Assembly: GCA_019746355.1 (NCBI GenBank)
Contig: JAIESC010000213.1
Coordinates: 1-22,383, forward strand
Direction of reading: 5' to 3'
Source: Xanthobacteraceae bacterium
GTDB taxonomy: Bacteria; Pseudomonadota; Alphaproteobacteria; Rhizobiales; Xanthobacteraceae
Length of the DNA stretch: 22,383 bases
The notes under the pieces are model-generated. The model saw only the letters and a list, made by a program, of their open reading frames with translations, did not search any database and had not been told where the DNA came from. Positions 15,118 to 22,383 of the stretch are shown here, piece after piece. Position 1 is the stretch's first letter. Each line of letters opens with the position of its first letter. The position numbers and the translations under genes are program-made.

Positions 15118-16101
15118 ATGAAGAAGCTGTCTCTTGTCGCCGCGGCTGCGCTCATGGCCGCCATCCCAAGCGCGTCATCGGTCGTGCACGCGCAATCCTA
15201 TCCCAACCGCCCGGTCACCATCGTCGTGCCCTACCCCGCCGGCGGGCCGACCGACCAGGTGGCGCGGCAGGTCGCACCGAAGATGGCGGCGAAGCTCGGG
15301 CAGAACTTCGTGGTCGAGAACGTCTCGGGCGGCGGCACCAACATTGCCGGCCAGCGCGTCGCCCGCTCGGCACCGGACGGCTACACGCTGTTCGTCCACA
15401 ATCTGCAGGTCTCGGCAAATGTATCGCTCTACAAGTCGCTGCCGTTCGACACCGAGAAGGACTTCCTGCCGATCGCCATGATCAACTCCAACCCGCTGGT
15501 GCTGGTCGGCCGCAAGACGCTGGACGCCAAGACCCTGCCCGAGCTGGTGGCGTGGATGAAAACCTCCAAGGCCCGCATGGGCCATCCCGGCGTCGGCTCC
15601 ACCGGCCATCTCGCCACCGCGCTGCTCGCCCAGGCGCTCGGCGTCGAGGTCACGCATGTGCCCTATCGCGGCGCCGCACCGATGCTGCAGGACACGCTCG
15701 GCGGCCACATCGACCTGTTCTTCGCAACCCCGCAGCAGGTGGTCGGCCAGTTCGCCTCCGGCGAGGTCAAGGTGTTCGGCATCACCTCGAAGGACACCTC
15801 GCCGCAATTCCCCGGGGTGCCGAGCTTCGTCGCCACCTACGGACCCAAGCTCAACATCGACTTCTGGCAGATCATGCTCGCGCCGGCGGGCGTGCCGAAG
15901 CCGGTCGTCGACGCGATCGACGGCGCGTTGCAGGAGGCGCTCGCCGACCCGGACATCCTCAAGGCGTGGGCCGCGAGCGGCATGGCCCCCTATCCGCCGG
16001 AGCTGCGCAAACCGGCGGGCGCTGCGGCCTATCTCAGAAGCGAGATCGAACGCTGGGGCCAGGTGGTGCGCGACAACAAGATCGAGGCGCCGAGCAACTG
16101 A
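15118..16101 (+). CDS. TctC/Bug-family periplasmic solute-binding protein
   Basis: This 327-residue exported binding protein has a clear Sec signal peptide (MKKLSLVAAAALMAAIPS, cleavage likely VHA-QS at 25/26), the start YPNRPVTIVVPYPAGGPTDQVAR (28-50), VVENVSGGGTNIAG, APDGYTL and HVPYRGAAPMLQD. These are standard landmarks of the Bug family fold, which closes on carboxylate-type ligands. The start is firm: gggagg at 15105-15110 is seven bases before the ATG at 15118. It is a single gene in its orientation, convergent with aqpZ (40 bp apart), and no TctA/TctB membrane genes are near. It shows more resemblance to the protein at 21142 (shared GGGTNIA and SLYKSLPFD) than to the other two here. 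Confidence 0.9.
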   Translation: MKKLSLVAAAALMAAIPSASSVVHAQSYPNRPVTIVVPYPAGGPTDQVARQVAPKMAAKLGQNFVVENVSGGGTNIAGQRVARSAPDGYTLFVHNLQVSANVSLYKSLPFDTEKDFLPIAMINSNPLVLVGRKTLDAKTLPELVAWMKTSKARMGHPGVGSTGHLATALLAQALGVEVTHVPYRGAAPMLQDTLGGHIDLFFATPQQVVGQFASGEVKVFGITSKDTSPQFPGVPSFVATYGPKLNIDFWQIMLAPAGVPKPVVDAIDGALQEALADPDILKAWAASGMAPYPPELRKPAGAAAYLRSEIERWGQVVRDNKIEAPSN

Positions 16102-16141
16102 CGCCGAGCAAATGGCGCTCGATCGTCGCGTCGCGTACCGC

Positions 16142-16873
16142 TCAACGCGCCACGGGCCGTCCGGTCACCGCTTCGGACGGCTCGTCGCTCAGCCAGCGGT
16201 ACAACAGCCCGCCTGCGGCGCCGCCAATCAGCGGGGCGACCCAGAACAGCCAGAGCTGCGCCAGGGCCCAACCGCCGACGAACAACGCCGGGCCGGTGCT
16301 GCGCGCCGGGTTCACCGACGTGTTGGTGACCGGAATGCTGATGAGGTGGATGAGCGTGAGTCCCAGCCCGATGGCGATCGGCGCAAACCCCGCCGGCGCC
16401 TTGCCGTGGGTTGAGCCCATGATGATGAACAGGAACATCATGGTCAGCACCACCTCGGCGACGAGGCAGGCGCCCAGTCCGTACTTGCCGGGCGAATGAT
16501 CCGCGTAGCCGTTCGCGGCAAATCCGCCCTCGAGGCTGAAGCCCGCCTTGCCGCTGGCGATGACATACAGCACTGCGGCGCCGATCACCGCGCCGACCAC
16601 CTGCGCGACGATGTAGGGCATCACCTGGTTCGATGGGAAACGGCCGCCGGCCGCCAGCCCCACGGTCACCGCCGGATTGAGATGACAGCCGGAAATGTGG
16701 CCGATGCTGTAGGCCATTGTCAGCACCGTCAGGCCAAACGCCAGCGACACGCCAAGGAGGCCGATGCCGACCTGCGGAAAGGCCGCCGCCAGCACCGCGC
16801 TGCCGCAGCCGCCGAATGTCAGCCAGAAGGTTCCGATCGCTTCTGCCGCAAATTTTCTCATATCGAAGTCCAT
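16142..16873 (-). CDS. aqpZ: Aquaporin Z
   Basis: This 243-residue inner-membrane water channel of the MIP family has six membrane helices and two half-helices carrying NPA boxes (HLNPAVT with N66 and SVNPARSTG with N188). The selectivity filter matches the water-specific type: F46 in LAFGLTV, H176 in LIHLIS, T185 in VTNTS, and R191. The sequence follows E. coli AqpZ closely ([27 protein letters not shown]). The ATG at 16873 is chosen because aggg/gagg is five bases upstream; an inner ATG at 16861 (MRKF) is possible. It is monocistronic, between a convergent TctC gene and the quiC-like gene. A perfect 7-bp inverted repeat lies 74-89 bp upstream. Confidence 0.95.
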   Translation of the reverse strand: MDFDMRKFAAEAIGTFWLTFGGCGSAVLAAAFPQVGIGLLGVSLAFGLTVLTMAYSIGHISGCHLNPAVTVGLAAGGRFPSNQVMPYIVAQVVGAVIGAAVLYVIASGKAGFSLEGGFAANGYADHSPGKYGLGACLVAEVVLTMMFLFIIMGSTHGKAPAGFAPIAIGLGLTLIHLISIPVTNTSVNPARSTGPALFVGGWALAQLWLFWVAPLIGGAAGGLLYRWLSDEPSEAVTGRPVAR

Positions 16874-16946
16874 GGCCGCCTCCCTGCGCGGAAGTAGTCC
16901 GCGTCTGCCGCGGGAACTATCGTCAGGATCGACCGGTGAAATCGAG

Positions 16947-16962
16947 TTGGACCGTGGTCCAA
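16947..16962. promoter_or_regulatory. Candidate operator upstream of aqpZ
   Basis: The 16-mer ttggaccgtggtccaa has perfect 7-bp arms around gt. It lies 74 bp upstream of the aqpZ ATG and 63 bp past the quiC-like stop at 17025, so aqpZ is the likely target. The size and symmetry resemble GntR/FadR-type sites; the regulator is unknown. Confidence 0.5.
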
Positions 16963-17024
16963 TGCCGGGAAACACACCGCGTTACCGTAGAATGGACCGC
17001 CGGATCGTTTCGTATCTTGGGAGC

Positions 17025-18911
17025 TTAAGCTTTCGCTTCGCGCGTCTGCGCGGCAAGCCGGATCGACGCGTTCACCGCGCCGAAGCCCTTGTAGCCGCGG
17101 CGCTCGACGATCTCGAAGAAGAACAGGTCCTCGAAGCTCCGCGTGTAGGCCTGGAGATACTCTCCGGCCTCGTCGCAGTCGTACAGGATGCCGTGGTCGC
17201 GCAACACGTCGAGCCGTTCGGCGGACAGATCGGTCCGCGCCTCGAGGTCGTCGTAGTAGTTTTCCGGGATCGCCAGCATGTCCACGCCATTGGCGCGGAG
17301 CTTCTGCACGGTCGCGACGATGTCGCCGGTCGCGAGCGCGACGTGCTGCACGCCCGAGCCGAAATAATGCGTCAGGAAACGCGACGACAGCGTCTGCTGG
17401 CTCTGCGAGGCATTGAGCGCGATACGCAAGCTCCCGTCCGCGGTCTGCACCACCTGGCTGCGCACGATGCCGCCCGGGTCGATCACGTCAAGCTGCGGCG
17501 TCTTGGTCACGTCAAGCAGCGAGTTGTAGAACAGCAGCCACGACAGCATCTCCTCGTAGTGCATCGACTGCGAGACGTGGTCGACCGCGGTCAGCCCGGC
17601 GCCGCCGTTGCCCTTGGGCTGTTTCGGCGCGTTGAAATCGATGTCCCACAGCCGTCCGAGCTCGCTCTTCGGGTCGACGAAATAGAGCAGGCTGCCGCCG
17701 AGGCCGCGCACCGCGGGGATTTCCAGCTCACCCGGACCGACCGCCTGGCGGAACGGCGTGTCGCGCAGCTTTTCGGCCCGGTCGAGCGTGGCCGCCGCAT
17801 CGTCCACCTTGAGACACATGGCGCAGACCGAAGGCCCGTGCGCAATCTGGTGCGAATGCGCAAAGCCTTCCTTGTCGCTGTTGAGAACGAGATTGATCCC
17901 GCCTTGCGACCAGCGCGTCACCGATTTCGACTTGTGCTCGCCGACATTGCTGAAGCCGAGCCCCGCAAACAGCCTGCCAAGCTTCTCGGCCGCGCGGTCG
18001 TCCGCGGCGAATTCGAGGAATTCGATGCCGAGACATTTCGCGCGCGGCGGGATCTGCGGCGCAGACACATTGAGTGAAGATTTGCCGAGCGCACCGCCGG
18101 TCCCGCGCATCTGGTCCATCAGATAGACCAGCGAGCGCTGGCCATCGATCGCGACACCGCGCGGCGAGCCGGCGCGGAACTGGTCGTTGAAGATTTCCAG
18201 CGACAGGAGCCCGCTGTAGCCGGTCGCCGACACCGCATCCATGAACTCGGTCAGCGGGAATTCGCCCTGGCCGGGGAAGCAGCGGAAATGCCGGCTCCAG
18301 GAGATCACGTCCATCTCCAGCCACGGGGCGTCGGCGAGCTGCACCAGCACGATCTTGTCGCCGGGGATCGAACGGATCGCCTTGAGGTCGGTTTTGCGCG
18401 AAAAGATATGGAAGCTGTCGAGCGTGAGTCCGATCGCCGGATGGTCGGCGCGGCGCACCACCTCCCACGAATCGCGGTAGTCGCTGATATGGCGGCCCCA
18501 GGCGAGCGCCTCGAAGCCGACACGGATGCCGCGCCTTTGCGCACGCTCGCCAAGCTCGTGGAAGTCCGCCGCGGCGCGGTCGACGCCGCCGAGCGAATCG
18601 GGGGCGACGTTGCTGCAGATCATCAGGAGATTGCAGCCGAGCTCCCCCATCAGGTCGAACTTGCGCTCGGCGCGGGCAAAGGTGCGGCTTCGCTGCGGCT
18701 CGGGCATCCCTTCGAAATCGCGGAACGGCTGGAACGTGACGATTTTCAGGCCCAGCGACGCCACCATGCGGGCGACGTCCTTCGGCGTGCCGTTGAACGA
18801 CAGAAGATCGCTCTCGAATATCTCGACGCCGGTGAACCCCGCAGCGGCGATCGCCTCGAGCTTCTCGGCAAGCCCGCCGCTCAGCGATACCGTTGCAATG
18901 GAGGTCTGCAT
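17025..18911 (-). CDS. quiC: Fused 3-dehydroshikimate dehydratase / HPPD-like protein (QuiC type)
   Basis: This 628-residue two-domain protein has residues 1-270 as a sugar-phosphate-isomerase-like TIM barrel, where 3-dehydroshikimate is dehydrated to protocatechuate in quinate/shikimate breakdown. Candidate metal ligands are E134 (FEALAW), D165 and H168 (LTLDSFHIF), Q191 and E239 (SLEIFND). Residues 290-620 form a VOC domain like 4-hydroxyphenylpyruvate dioxygenase, with the full iron triad in place: H445 (VDHVSQSM), H523 (QHVAL) and E600 (FFFEIVERRGYKGFG). This architecture is known from QuiC1 of Pseudomonas and relatives, where dehydratase activity is in the N-terminal half. No other quinate gene is adjacent. 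The ribosome binding site is weak. It is divergent from the hydrolase at 19033. Confidence 0.9.
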   Translation of the reverse strand: MQTSIATVSLSGGLAEKLEAIAAAGFTGVEIFESDLLSFNGTPKDVARMVASLGLKIVTFQPFRDFEGMPEPQRSRTFARAERKFDLMGELGCNLLMICSNVAPDSLGGVDRAAADFHELGERAQRRGIRVGFEALAWGRHISDYRDSWEVVRRADHPAIGLTLDSFHIFSRKTDLKAIRSIPGDKIVLVQLADAPWLEMDVISWSRHFRCFPGQGEFPLTEFMDAVSATGYSGLLSLEIFNDQFRAGSPRGVAIDGQRSLVYLMDQMRGTGGALGKSSLNVSAPQIPPRAKCLGIEFLEFAADDRAAEKLGRLFAGLGFSNVGEHKSKSVTRWSQGGINLVLNSDKEGFAHSHQIAHGPSVCAMCLKVDDAAATLDRAEKLRDTPFRQAVGPGELEIPAVRGLGGSLLYFVDPKSELGRLWDIDFNAPKQPKGNGGAGLTAVDHVSQSMHYEEMLSWLLFYNSLLDVTKTPQLDVIDPGGIVRSQVVQTADGSLRIALNASQSQQTLSSRFLTHYFGSGVQHVALATGDIVATVQKLRANGVDMLAIPENYYDDLEARTDLSAERLDVLRDHGILYDCDEAGEYLQAYTRSFEDLFFFEIVERRGYKGFGAVNASIRLAAQTREAKA

Positions 18912-18950
18912 GGTGTGCCTAGCAAATAAGGCTCAAACCGGCGCAGCATT

Positions 18951-18979
18951 TTGACAGTTCCCGGACGGTCAACAAGATT
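18951..18979 (+). promoter_or_regulatory. Possible promoter for the hydrolase-oxidoreductase set
   Basis: A perfect TTGACA (18951-18956) is followed after 17 bases by aagatt, only three of six to TATAAT. It lies about 55 bp before the ATG at 19033 in the divergent gap with the quiC-like gene. Confidence 0.3.
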
Positions 18980-19032
18980 TCATCGCCGCAATCCCCTAGG
19001 ATTGATCGTACGCAGAGGTATCCTCGTTCCCT

Positions 19033-19821
19033 ATGACAGAACCGGTCACAACCAAGCTCCACGCTCGCGGCTGCAACATAGCGCTGATGCGCGGCGGCAC
19101 AGGCCGCCCGCTCCTGTTCCTGCACGCCGGCGGCGGCGCCGGCTGGCTGCCGTTCCTGGCGGACCTTGCCGCCCGCCACGATGTCATCGTGCCCGAGCAT
19201 CCGGGCTTCGGCGCCTCCGACACGCCGGATTGGCTCGACAACATCCAGGACCTTGCACGGTTCTATCTCGATTTCCTCGACCAGCTCGACCTGAACCGTG
19301 TCGATCTGGTCGGCTCCTCGCTCGGCGGCTGGATCGCAGCCGAGCTCGCCGTGCGCGACACCCGGCGGCTCCATTCGCTGACCCTGGTCGGCTCGGCCGG
19401 CATCCATGTGCCGGGCGTGCCGCAGGCCGATACGTTCCTGCTCAGCGACGAGCAGCTGATCCGCAACCTGTTCGATGATCCGAAACGGATCGAGGCGATG
19501 ATTGCGGAGGCGAAGCGACCCGAGCTCGAGGACGTCATCCTGAAGAACCGCACCACCACCGCGAAGCTCGTCTGGCAGCCGCGCAGCTACGACCCGCACC
19601 TGCACAAATGGCTGCGCCGGATCGATGTGCCGACGCATCTGATCTGGGGCGCCAACGACAAGCTGTTCCCCAAGGACTATGCGTTCGCGTTCCAGAAGCT
19701 CATTCCCGGCTCGAGCGTCACCATCATCCCGGACAGCGGGCATCTGCCGCATATCGAGCAGCGCGAGGCGTTCGTCACCGCACTCGAGGGCTTCCTCGAA
19801 AAGAAGAAGGCCGCCGCATGA
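19033..19821 (+). CDS. Alpha/beta hydrolase
   Basis: This 262-residue cytoplasmic alpha/beta-hydrolase fold protein has a complete catalytic triad: nucleophile S96 in the elbow GSSLGG (94-99), acid D209 in IWGANDKLFP, and base H237 in PDSGHLPHIEQ. The oxyanion region is FLHAGGG (29-35). It resembles the MhpC/ring-cleavage-product hydrolase and esterase group, but the substrate cannot be read. It is followed with a four-base ATGA overlap by a flavin-dependent oxidoreductase, so the two are translationally coupled and probably act on the same pathway, for example monooxygenation followed by ester or C-C hydrolysis. That pathway reading is inference. The upstream gap of 121 bp to the divergent quiC-like gene carries its promoter. 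Confidence 0.88.
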   Translation: MTEPVTTKLHARGCNIALMRGGTGRPLLFLHAGGGAGWLPFLADLAARHDVIVPEHPGFGASDTPDWLDNIQDLARFYLDFLDQLDLNRVDLVGSSLGGWIAAELAVRDTRRLHSLTLVGSAGIHVPGVPQADTFLLSDEQLIRNLFDDPKRIEAMIAEAKRPELEDVILKNRTTTAKLVWQPRSYDPHLHKWLRRIDVPTHLIWGANDKLFPKDYAFAFQKLIPGSSVTIIPDSGHLPHIEQREAFVTALEGFLEKKKAAA

Positions 19822-20981
19822 AATTCTTCAACTTTCACCTGATGCCGTACCGCCACGCGGATCTCGACGCGATCGACAGGAACGGCTCGGCCTGGGTCAC
19901 CTACCCCAACAGCGATTACGACCCGAACAAGGGCGCGGGGCTCTATCACGAATATCTCGACCAGATGGAGCTCGCCGACCGGCTCGGCTTTGACGGCGTC
20001 TGCCTCAACGAGCACCACCAGACCGCCTACGGCATCATGCCGACGCCCGGCCCGCTCGCGGGCGCGCTGGCACGCAGCGTCAAGAAAGCGAAGATCGCGA
20101 TCCTCGGCCGCGCTTTGCCACTCGTGAACAATCCGCTGGTGATCGCCGAAGAATACGCGATGCTCGACAATCTTTCGCGCGGCCGCTTCATCGCCGGCTT
20201 CGTGCGCGGCATCGGCGCCGAGTATCACGCCATGGGCATCAACCCGGGCTTCTCGCAGGAGCGCTTTTCCGAGGCGCACGATCTGATCATCCGCGCCTGG
20301 ACCGAGCCGGGTCCGTTCCAGTATGTCGGCAAGCACTATCACTTCAACTACGTGAACCCGTGGCCGCGGCCGTACCAGACGCCGCATCCGCCGGTCTGGA
20401 TCCCCTCGCAGGGCTCGAGCAGCACCATCAAGTGGGCGGCGCAGATGCGCTACACCTACGCGCAGACGCTGTCGCCGATCGCCGTCGTCGCGCGCATGTT
20501 CCAGATGTACCGCGACGAGGCCGAGAAGGCCGGCTACCAGGCCTCGCCCGACCAGCTCGCCTGGTCGAACACCATCTACGTCGCCGAGACCGACGAGAAG
20601 GCGATGCGCGAGGCGCGGCCGCATCTCGAGGCGCTGGCCAACAGATTCCTGAAGATGCCGACCGAGATGCTCCTGCCGCCGGGCTACACCAACGTCGAGT
20701 CGATCAAGCGCATCCGCGCGGCGAAGATCACCGGCAAGCCGCAGACGCTCGACGATCTGGTCCGCAACGGCGTGGTCATCGTCGGCTCGCCAAGCACGGT
20801 GCGGGAAAAGCTTGCCGAATATCAGGACCTGGCGGGCTTCAACACCTCGCTGACCAAGACGCAGTTCGGCACGTTGCCCGACGACATGACGCGCGCCAAC
20901 ATGCACGCGATCGCCGAGGAAATTCTGTCGCACTTCCGCAACCGCTTGCCGCAGGGCAAGCAGCAGGCCGCGGCGGAATAG
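19818..20981 (+). CDS. LLM-class flavin-dependent oxidoreductase
   Basis: This 387-residue cytoplasmic bacterial-luciferase-like (beta/alpha)8 protein would use reduced FMN (or F420) for oxygenation or hydride transfer. Landmarks are MKFFNFHLMPY at the N-terminus, LGFDGVCLNEHHQTAYG (60-76), the strand AILGRALPLVNNPLVIAEEYAMLDNLSRGRF, HPPVWIPSQGSSSTIKWAA (flavin phosphate-binding region), and VVIVGSPSTVREKL near the C-terminus. The start ATG at 19818 overlaps the hydrolase stop by four bases. A longer reading beginning at 19608 overlaps the hydrolase and has no family character. It is followed by a palindromic repeat and then a TctC gene. Luciferase-like members in such settings often open or oxidise small organic substrates; the actual substrate is unknown. 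Confidence 0.9.
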   Translation: MKFFNFHLMPYRHADLDAIDRNGSAWVTYPNSDYDPNKGAGLYHEYLDQMELADRLGFDGVCLNEHHQTAYGIMPTPGPLAGALARSVKKAKIAILGRALPLVNNPLVIAEEYAMLDNLSRGRFIAGFVRGIGAEYHAMGINPGFSQERFSEAHDLIIRAWTEPGPFQYVGKHYHFNYVNPWPRPYQTPHPPVWIPSQGSSSTIKWAAQMRYTYAQTLSPIAVVARMFQMYRDEAEKAGYQASPDQLAWSNTIYVAETDEKAMREARPHLEALANRFLKMPTEMLLPPGYTNVESIKRIRAAKITGKPQTLDDLVRNGVVIVGSPSTVREKLAEYQDLAGFNTSLTKTQFGTLPDDMTRANMHAIAEEILSHFRNRLPQGKQQAAAE

Positions 20982-20988
20982 CCACCGC

Positions 20989-21126
20989 GTCATTCCGGGG
21001 CACGCGCCACCAGCGCGTTTGCGCGCGTCTTGGACGCGCTATGGCGAGCGAGCCCGGAATCCAGACGCGGGTTCGGAGTTTTGAACTGGATTCCGGGCCC
21101 GGCGCTTCGCGCCGTCCCGGAATGAC
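20989..21126. repeat. Dispersed palindromic repeat with terminal gtcattccgg arms
   Basis: The unit opens with gtcattccgggg (20989-21000) and closes with tcccggaatgac (21115-21126). Inside it is a perfect 12-bp inverted pair, cccggaatccag (21053-21064) and ctggattccggg (21086-21097), giving a nested cruciform. Elements of this look are widespread between genes in Bradyrhizobium and Rhodopseudomonas as I remember them. It fills the gap between the LLM gene and the next TctC gene and could attenuate read-through or stabilise the upstream mRNA. Confidence 0.82.
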
Positions 21127-21141
21127 CGAGGGGGAACGCCA

Positions 21142-22122
21142 ATGAAAAAAATTCCGCGCCGGAATTTTCTGCAACTCGCCGCCTCCACCGCGGCGGCTCC
21201 TGTGATATCGCGCCCCGCCTTCGCGCAAAGCTACCCCACCCGTCCCATCAAACTTGTGGTCGCGTTCCCTGCCGGCGGCACCACCGATCTGCTGGCGCGT
21301 ATCCTGGCCCAGCCGCTGTCGGAGCGGCTCGGCCAGCAGGTGGTGATCGAGAACAAGCCCGGCGGCGGCACCAACATTGCCATCCAGTCGGTGGTGAACG
21401 CCCCGCCGGACGGCTACACGCTGGCGATGACGTTCGCCACCAACACGATCAATCCCTCGCTCTACAAATCGCTGCCGTTCGACTTCCAGCGCGACATCGC
21501 GCCGGTGTCGGGCCTCGCCGATCTGCCGCTGGTGCTGGTGGTCAACAAGGACGTTCCGGCGAAGGACGTGAACGGGTTCGTCGGCTATGCCAAAGCCAAT
21601 CCCGGCAAGATCACTTTCGCGTCGTTCGGCGCGCGCACCATCAGCCATCTCGCGATCGAATTGCTCAGGATGAACACCGGCATCGAGTTCGTTCACGTGC
21701 CGTATCCGGGCGGACCGCAAATCATCACCGACCTGGTCTCCGGCCGGATTCAGGCCGGGATGGACGCGCTGCCGAACTCGCTGCCGCACATCCGGGCCGG
21801 CGCGGTGCGCGCGCTCGCGGTCATGTCGCCGCAGCGCAACCCGGCGGTGCCGGACGTGCCGGCGATCCGCGAAACCATTCCCGGCATCGAGATCAATGCC
21901 GGCACCGGCATCGGCGTGCCTGCGGCGACGCCGGTCGAGATCATCGAGCGGCTCAATCGCGACATCAATGCAAGCCTCGCCGACCCCGCGCTCAAAGCCC
22001 GCTACGCCGATGTCGGCGCGGTGCCGATGATCTTCATGCCGGCCGAAGCCCGCGCCAAGATCGCGAGCGACACCGAGAAGTGGCGCAAGGTCATCGAAAG
22101 CGCCGGCCTCAAGCCGGAGTGA
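21142..22122 (+). CDS. TctC/Bug-family binding protein with Tat-type signal
   Basis: This 326-residue periplasmic solute-binding protein of the tripartite tricarboxylate family has an N-terminus with a twin-arginine motif, RRNFLQL (6-12), a moderately hydrophobic region and a likely cleavage AFA-QS at 28/29. That suggests Tat export of a folded protein, unlike the Sec-type signals of the other TctC proteins here. Family landmarks are YPTRPIKLVVAFPAGGTTDLLAR, VVIENKPGGGTNIA, PPDGYTLAM and HVPYPGGPQ. An aggggg stretch sits about eight bases before the ATG at 21142. It follows the hydrolase/LLM pair across a palindromic repeat and precedes a VOC protein on the same strand, so it may belong to one catabolic unit. 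The ligand is unknown. Confidence 0.9.
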   Translation: MKKIPRRNFLQLAASTAAAPVISRPAFAQSYPTRPIKLVVAFPAGGTTDLLARILAQPLSERLGQQVVIENKPGGGTNIAIQSVVNAPPDGYTLAMTFATNTINPSLYKSLPFDFQRDIAPVSGLADLPLVLVVNKDVPAKDVNGFVGYAKANPGKITFASFGARTISHLAIELLRMNTGIEFVHVPYPGGPQIITDLVSGRIQAGMDALPNSLPHIRAGAVRALAVMSPQRNPAVPDVPAIRETIPGIEINAGTGIGVPAATPVEIIERLNRDINASLADPALKARYADVGAVPMIFMPAEARAKIASDTEKWRKVIESAGLKPE

Positions 22123-22213
22123 CCGGGGCCGCCTGCCGCGGCCCGAGCGCTGGCCCTCCCCGGGCGAAGCTGGCAGACTGGCGCCGGTTTCAGGTTGAAG
22201 GTGGAGGCGATCC

Positions 22214-22383
22214 ATGGCTGCAAAACGCTCCGCGAAGACATCCGCGAGGCCGCCGGCCCGCATCCGGCACATCGCGCTTTGCGTGAAGGACATCAAGGAG
22301 ACGGCTGATTTCTACGAGAAGGCGTTCGGCCTGAAGCGCACGCCGATCCGGGAGGGCGCGACCGCCTGGAACTGCTACATGAG
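22214..22383 (+). CDS. VOC (glyoxalase/dioxygenase) family protein, 5' part only
   Basis: Only the first 56 codons are in the window. After a basic, Ala-rich leader of about 16 residues comes RIRHIALCVKDIKETADFYEKAFGLKR, the first beta-alpha unit of the vicinal oxygen chelate fold, with the metal-ligand His in RHIAL (H19). A ggagg at 22203-22207 is six bases before the ATG at 22214, so the start is well supported. VOC proteins include lyases, isomerases and ring-cleaving dioxygenases; the part visible cannot separate these. It lies 91 bp after the TctC gene in the same direction. Confidence 0.8.
   Translation, partial: MAAKRSAKTSARPPARIRHIALCVKDIKETADFYEKAFGLKRTPIREGATAWNCYM

Noticed and set aside
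16102..16141. A terminator between the convergent TctC gene and aqpZ
   Set aside because: There is a short cgagc/gctcg inverted pair, but the stem is only five bases and no T tract follows on either strand, so it is too weak to call.
20839..22296. A 485-residue minus-strand frame opposite the LLM and TctC genes
   Set aside because: Its translation is low-complexity Arg/Ala/Asp/His text antisense to two well-supported proteins, and it crosses the palindromic repeat.
1..22383. tRNA, rRNA, CRISPR array, transposase, phage or defence island
   Set aside because: I saw no tRNA-like cloverleaf, no regularly spaced repeats, and no transposase, integrase or nuclease-type protein. The repeats present are isolated palindromic intergenic elements, and the only TA pair is a single type II locus.

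Overview
The window is about 22.4 kb of GC-rich, densely coding chromosomal DNA. It looks like an alphaproteobacterium of the Hyphomicrobiales (Bradyrhizobium, Rhodopseudomonas or Xanthobacteraceae type). The grounds are the codon usage, the several periplasmic binding proteins of the tripartite tricarboxylate (Bug/TctC) family, and two kinds of dispersed palindromic intergenic repeat of the sort I associate with that order. The placement is from memory of such genomes, not from a search. I saw no rRNA, tRNA, CRISPR array, insertion sequence or phage gene. No gene-free gap exceeds 300 bases; the longest is about 170.

Layout. Positions 1-90 hold a dispersed palindromic repeat. The minus-strand operon potG-potH-potI (2995 to 88) encodes a putrescine-type ABC transporter without its binding protein. 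A single-domain response regulator follows (3709-3071). Next come glpK (5320-3830) and glpD (6930-5443), separated by a second, nearly identical repeat. At 7052-8098 lies a plus-strand TctC-like binding protein. A compact minus-strand operon runs from 10900 to 8108: aldo/keto reductase, FAD monooxygenase and an AlgH/YqgE protein with an export-type N-terminus. Upstream of it is a RelE/HTH toxin-antitoxin pair (11631-11389 and 11376 downward), preceded by two nearly identical 17-bp palindromes that look like its operators.

The second half is metabolic. A minus-strand set reads TctC protein, MetE-like zinc methyltransferase, allantoinase-like deacetylase (14945 to 11695). A divergent TctC gene lies at 15118-16101. 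Then come aqpZ (16873-16142) and a fused 3-dehydroshikimate dehydratase/HPPD-like protein, quiC type (18911-17025). A plus-strand set follows: alpha/beta hydrolase, luciferase-like flavin oxidoreductase, TctC protein and the beginning of a VOC-family protein (19033 to the window end).

How the genes work together. Most of the window concerns uptake and breakdown of small carbon and nitrogen compounds: polyamine import, glycerol phosphorylation and oxidation, quinate/shikimate breakdown toward protocatechuate, and two uncharacterised sets that pair a TctC-type binding protein with catabolic enzymes. The features I consider most worth follow-up are the twin-operator TA locus with an antitoxin frame that does not close, the repeat that supplies stop codons to two genes, the secreted AlgH variant, and the TctC/MetE-like/deacetylase operon. 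I did not find a convincingly new defence or mobile system.
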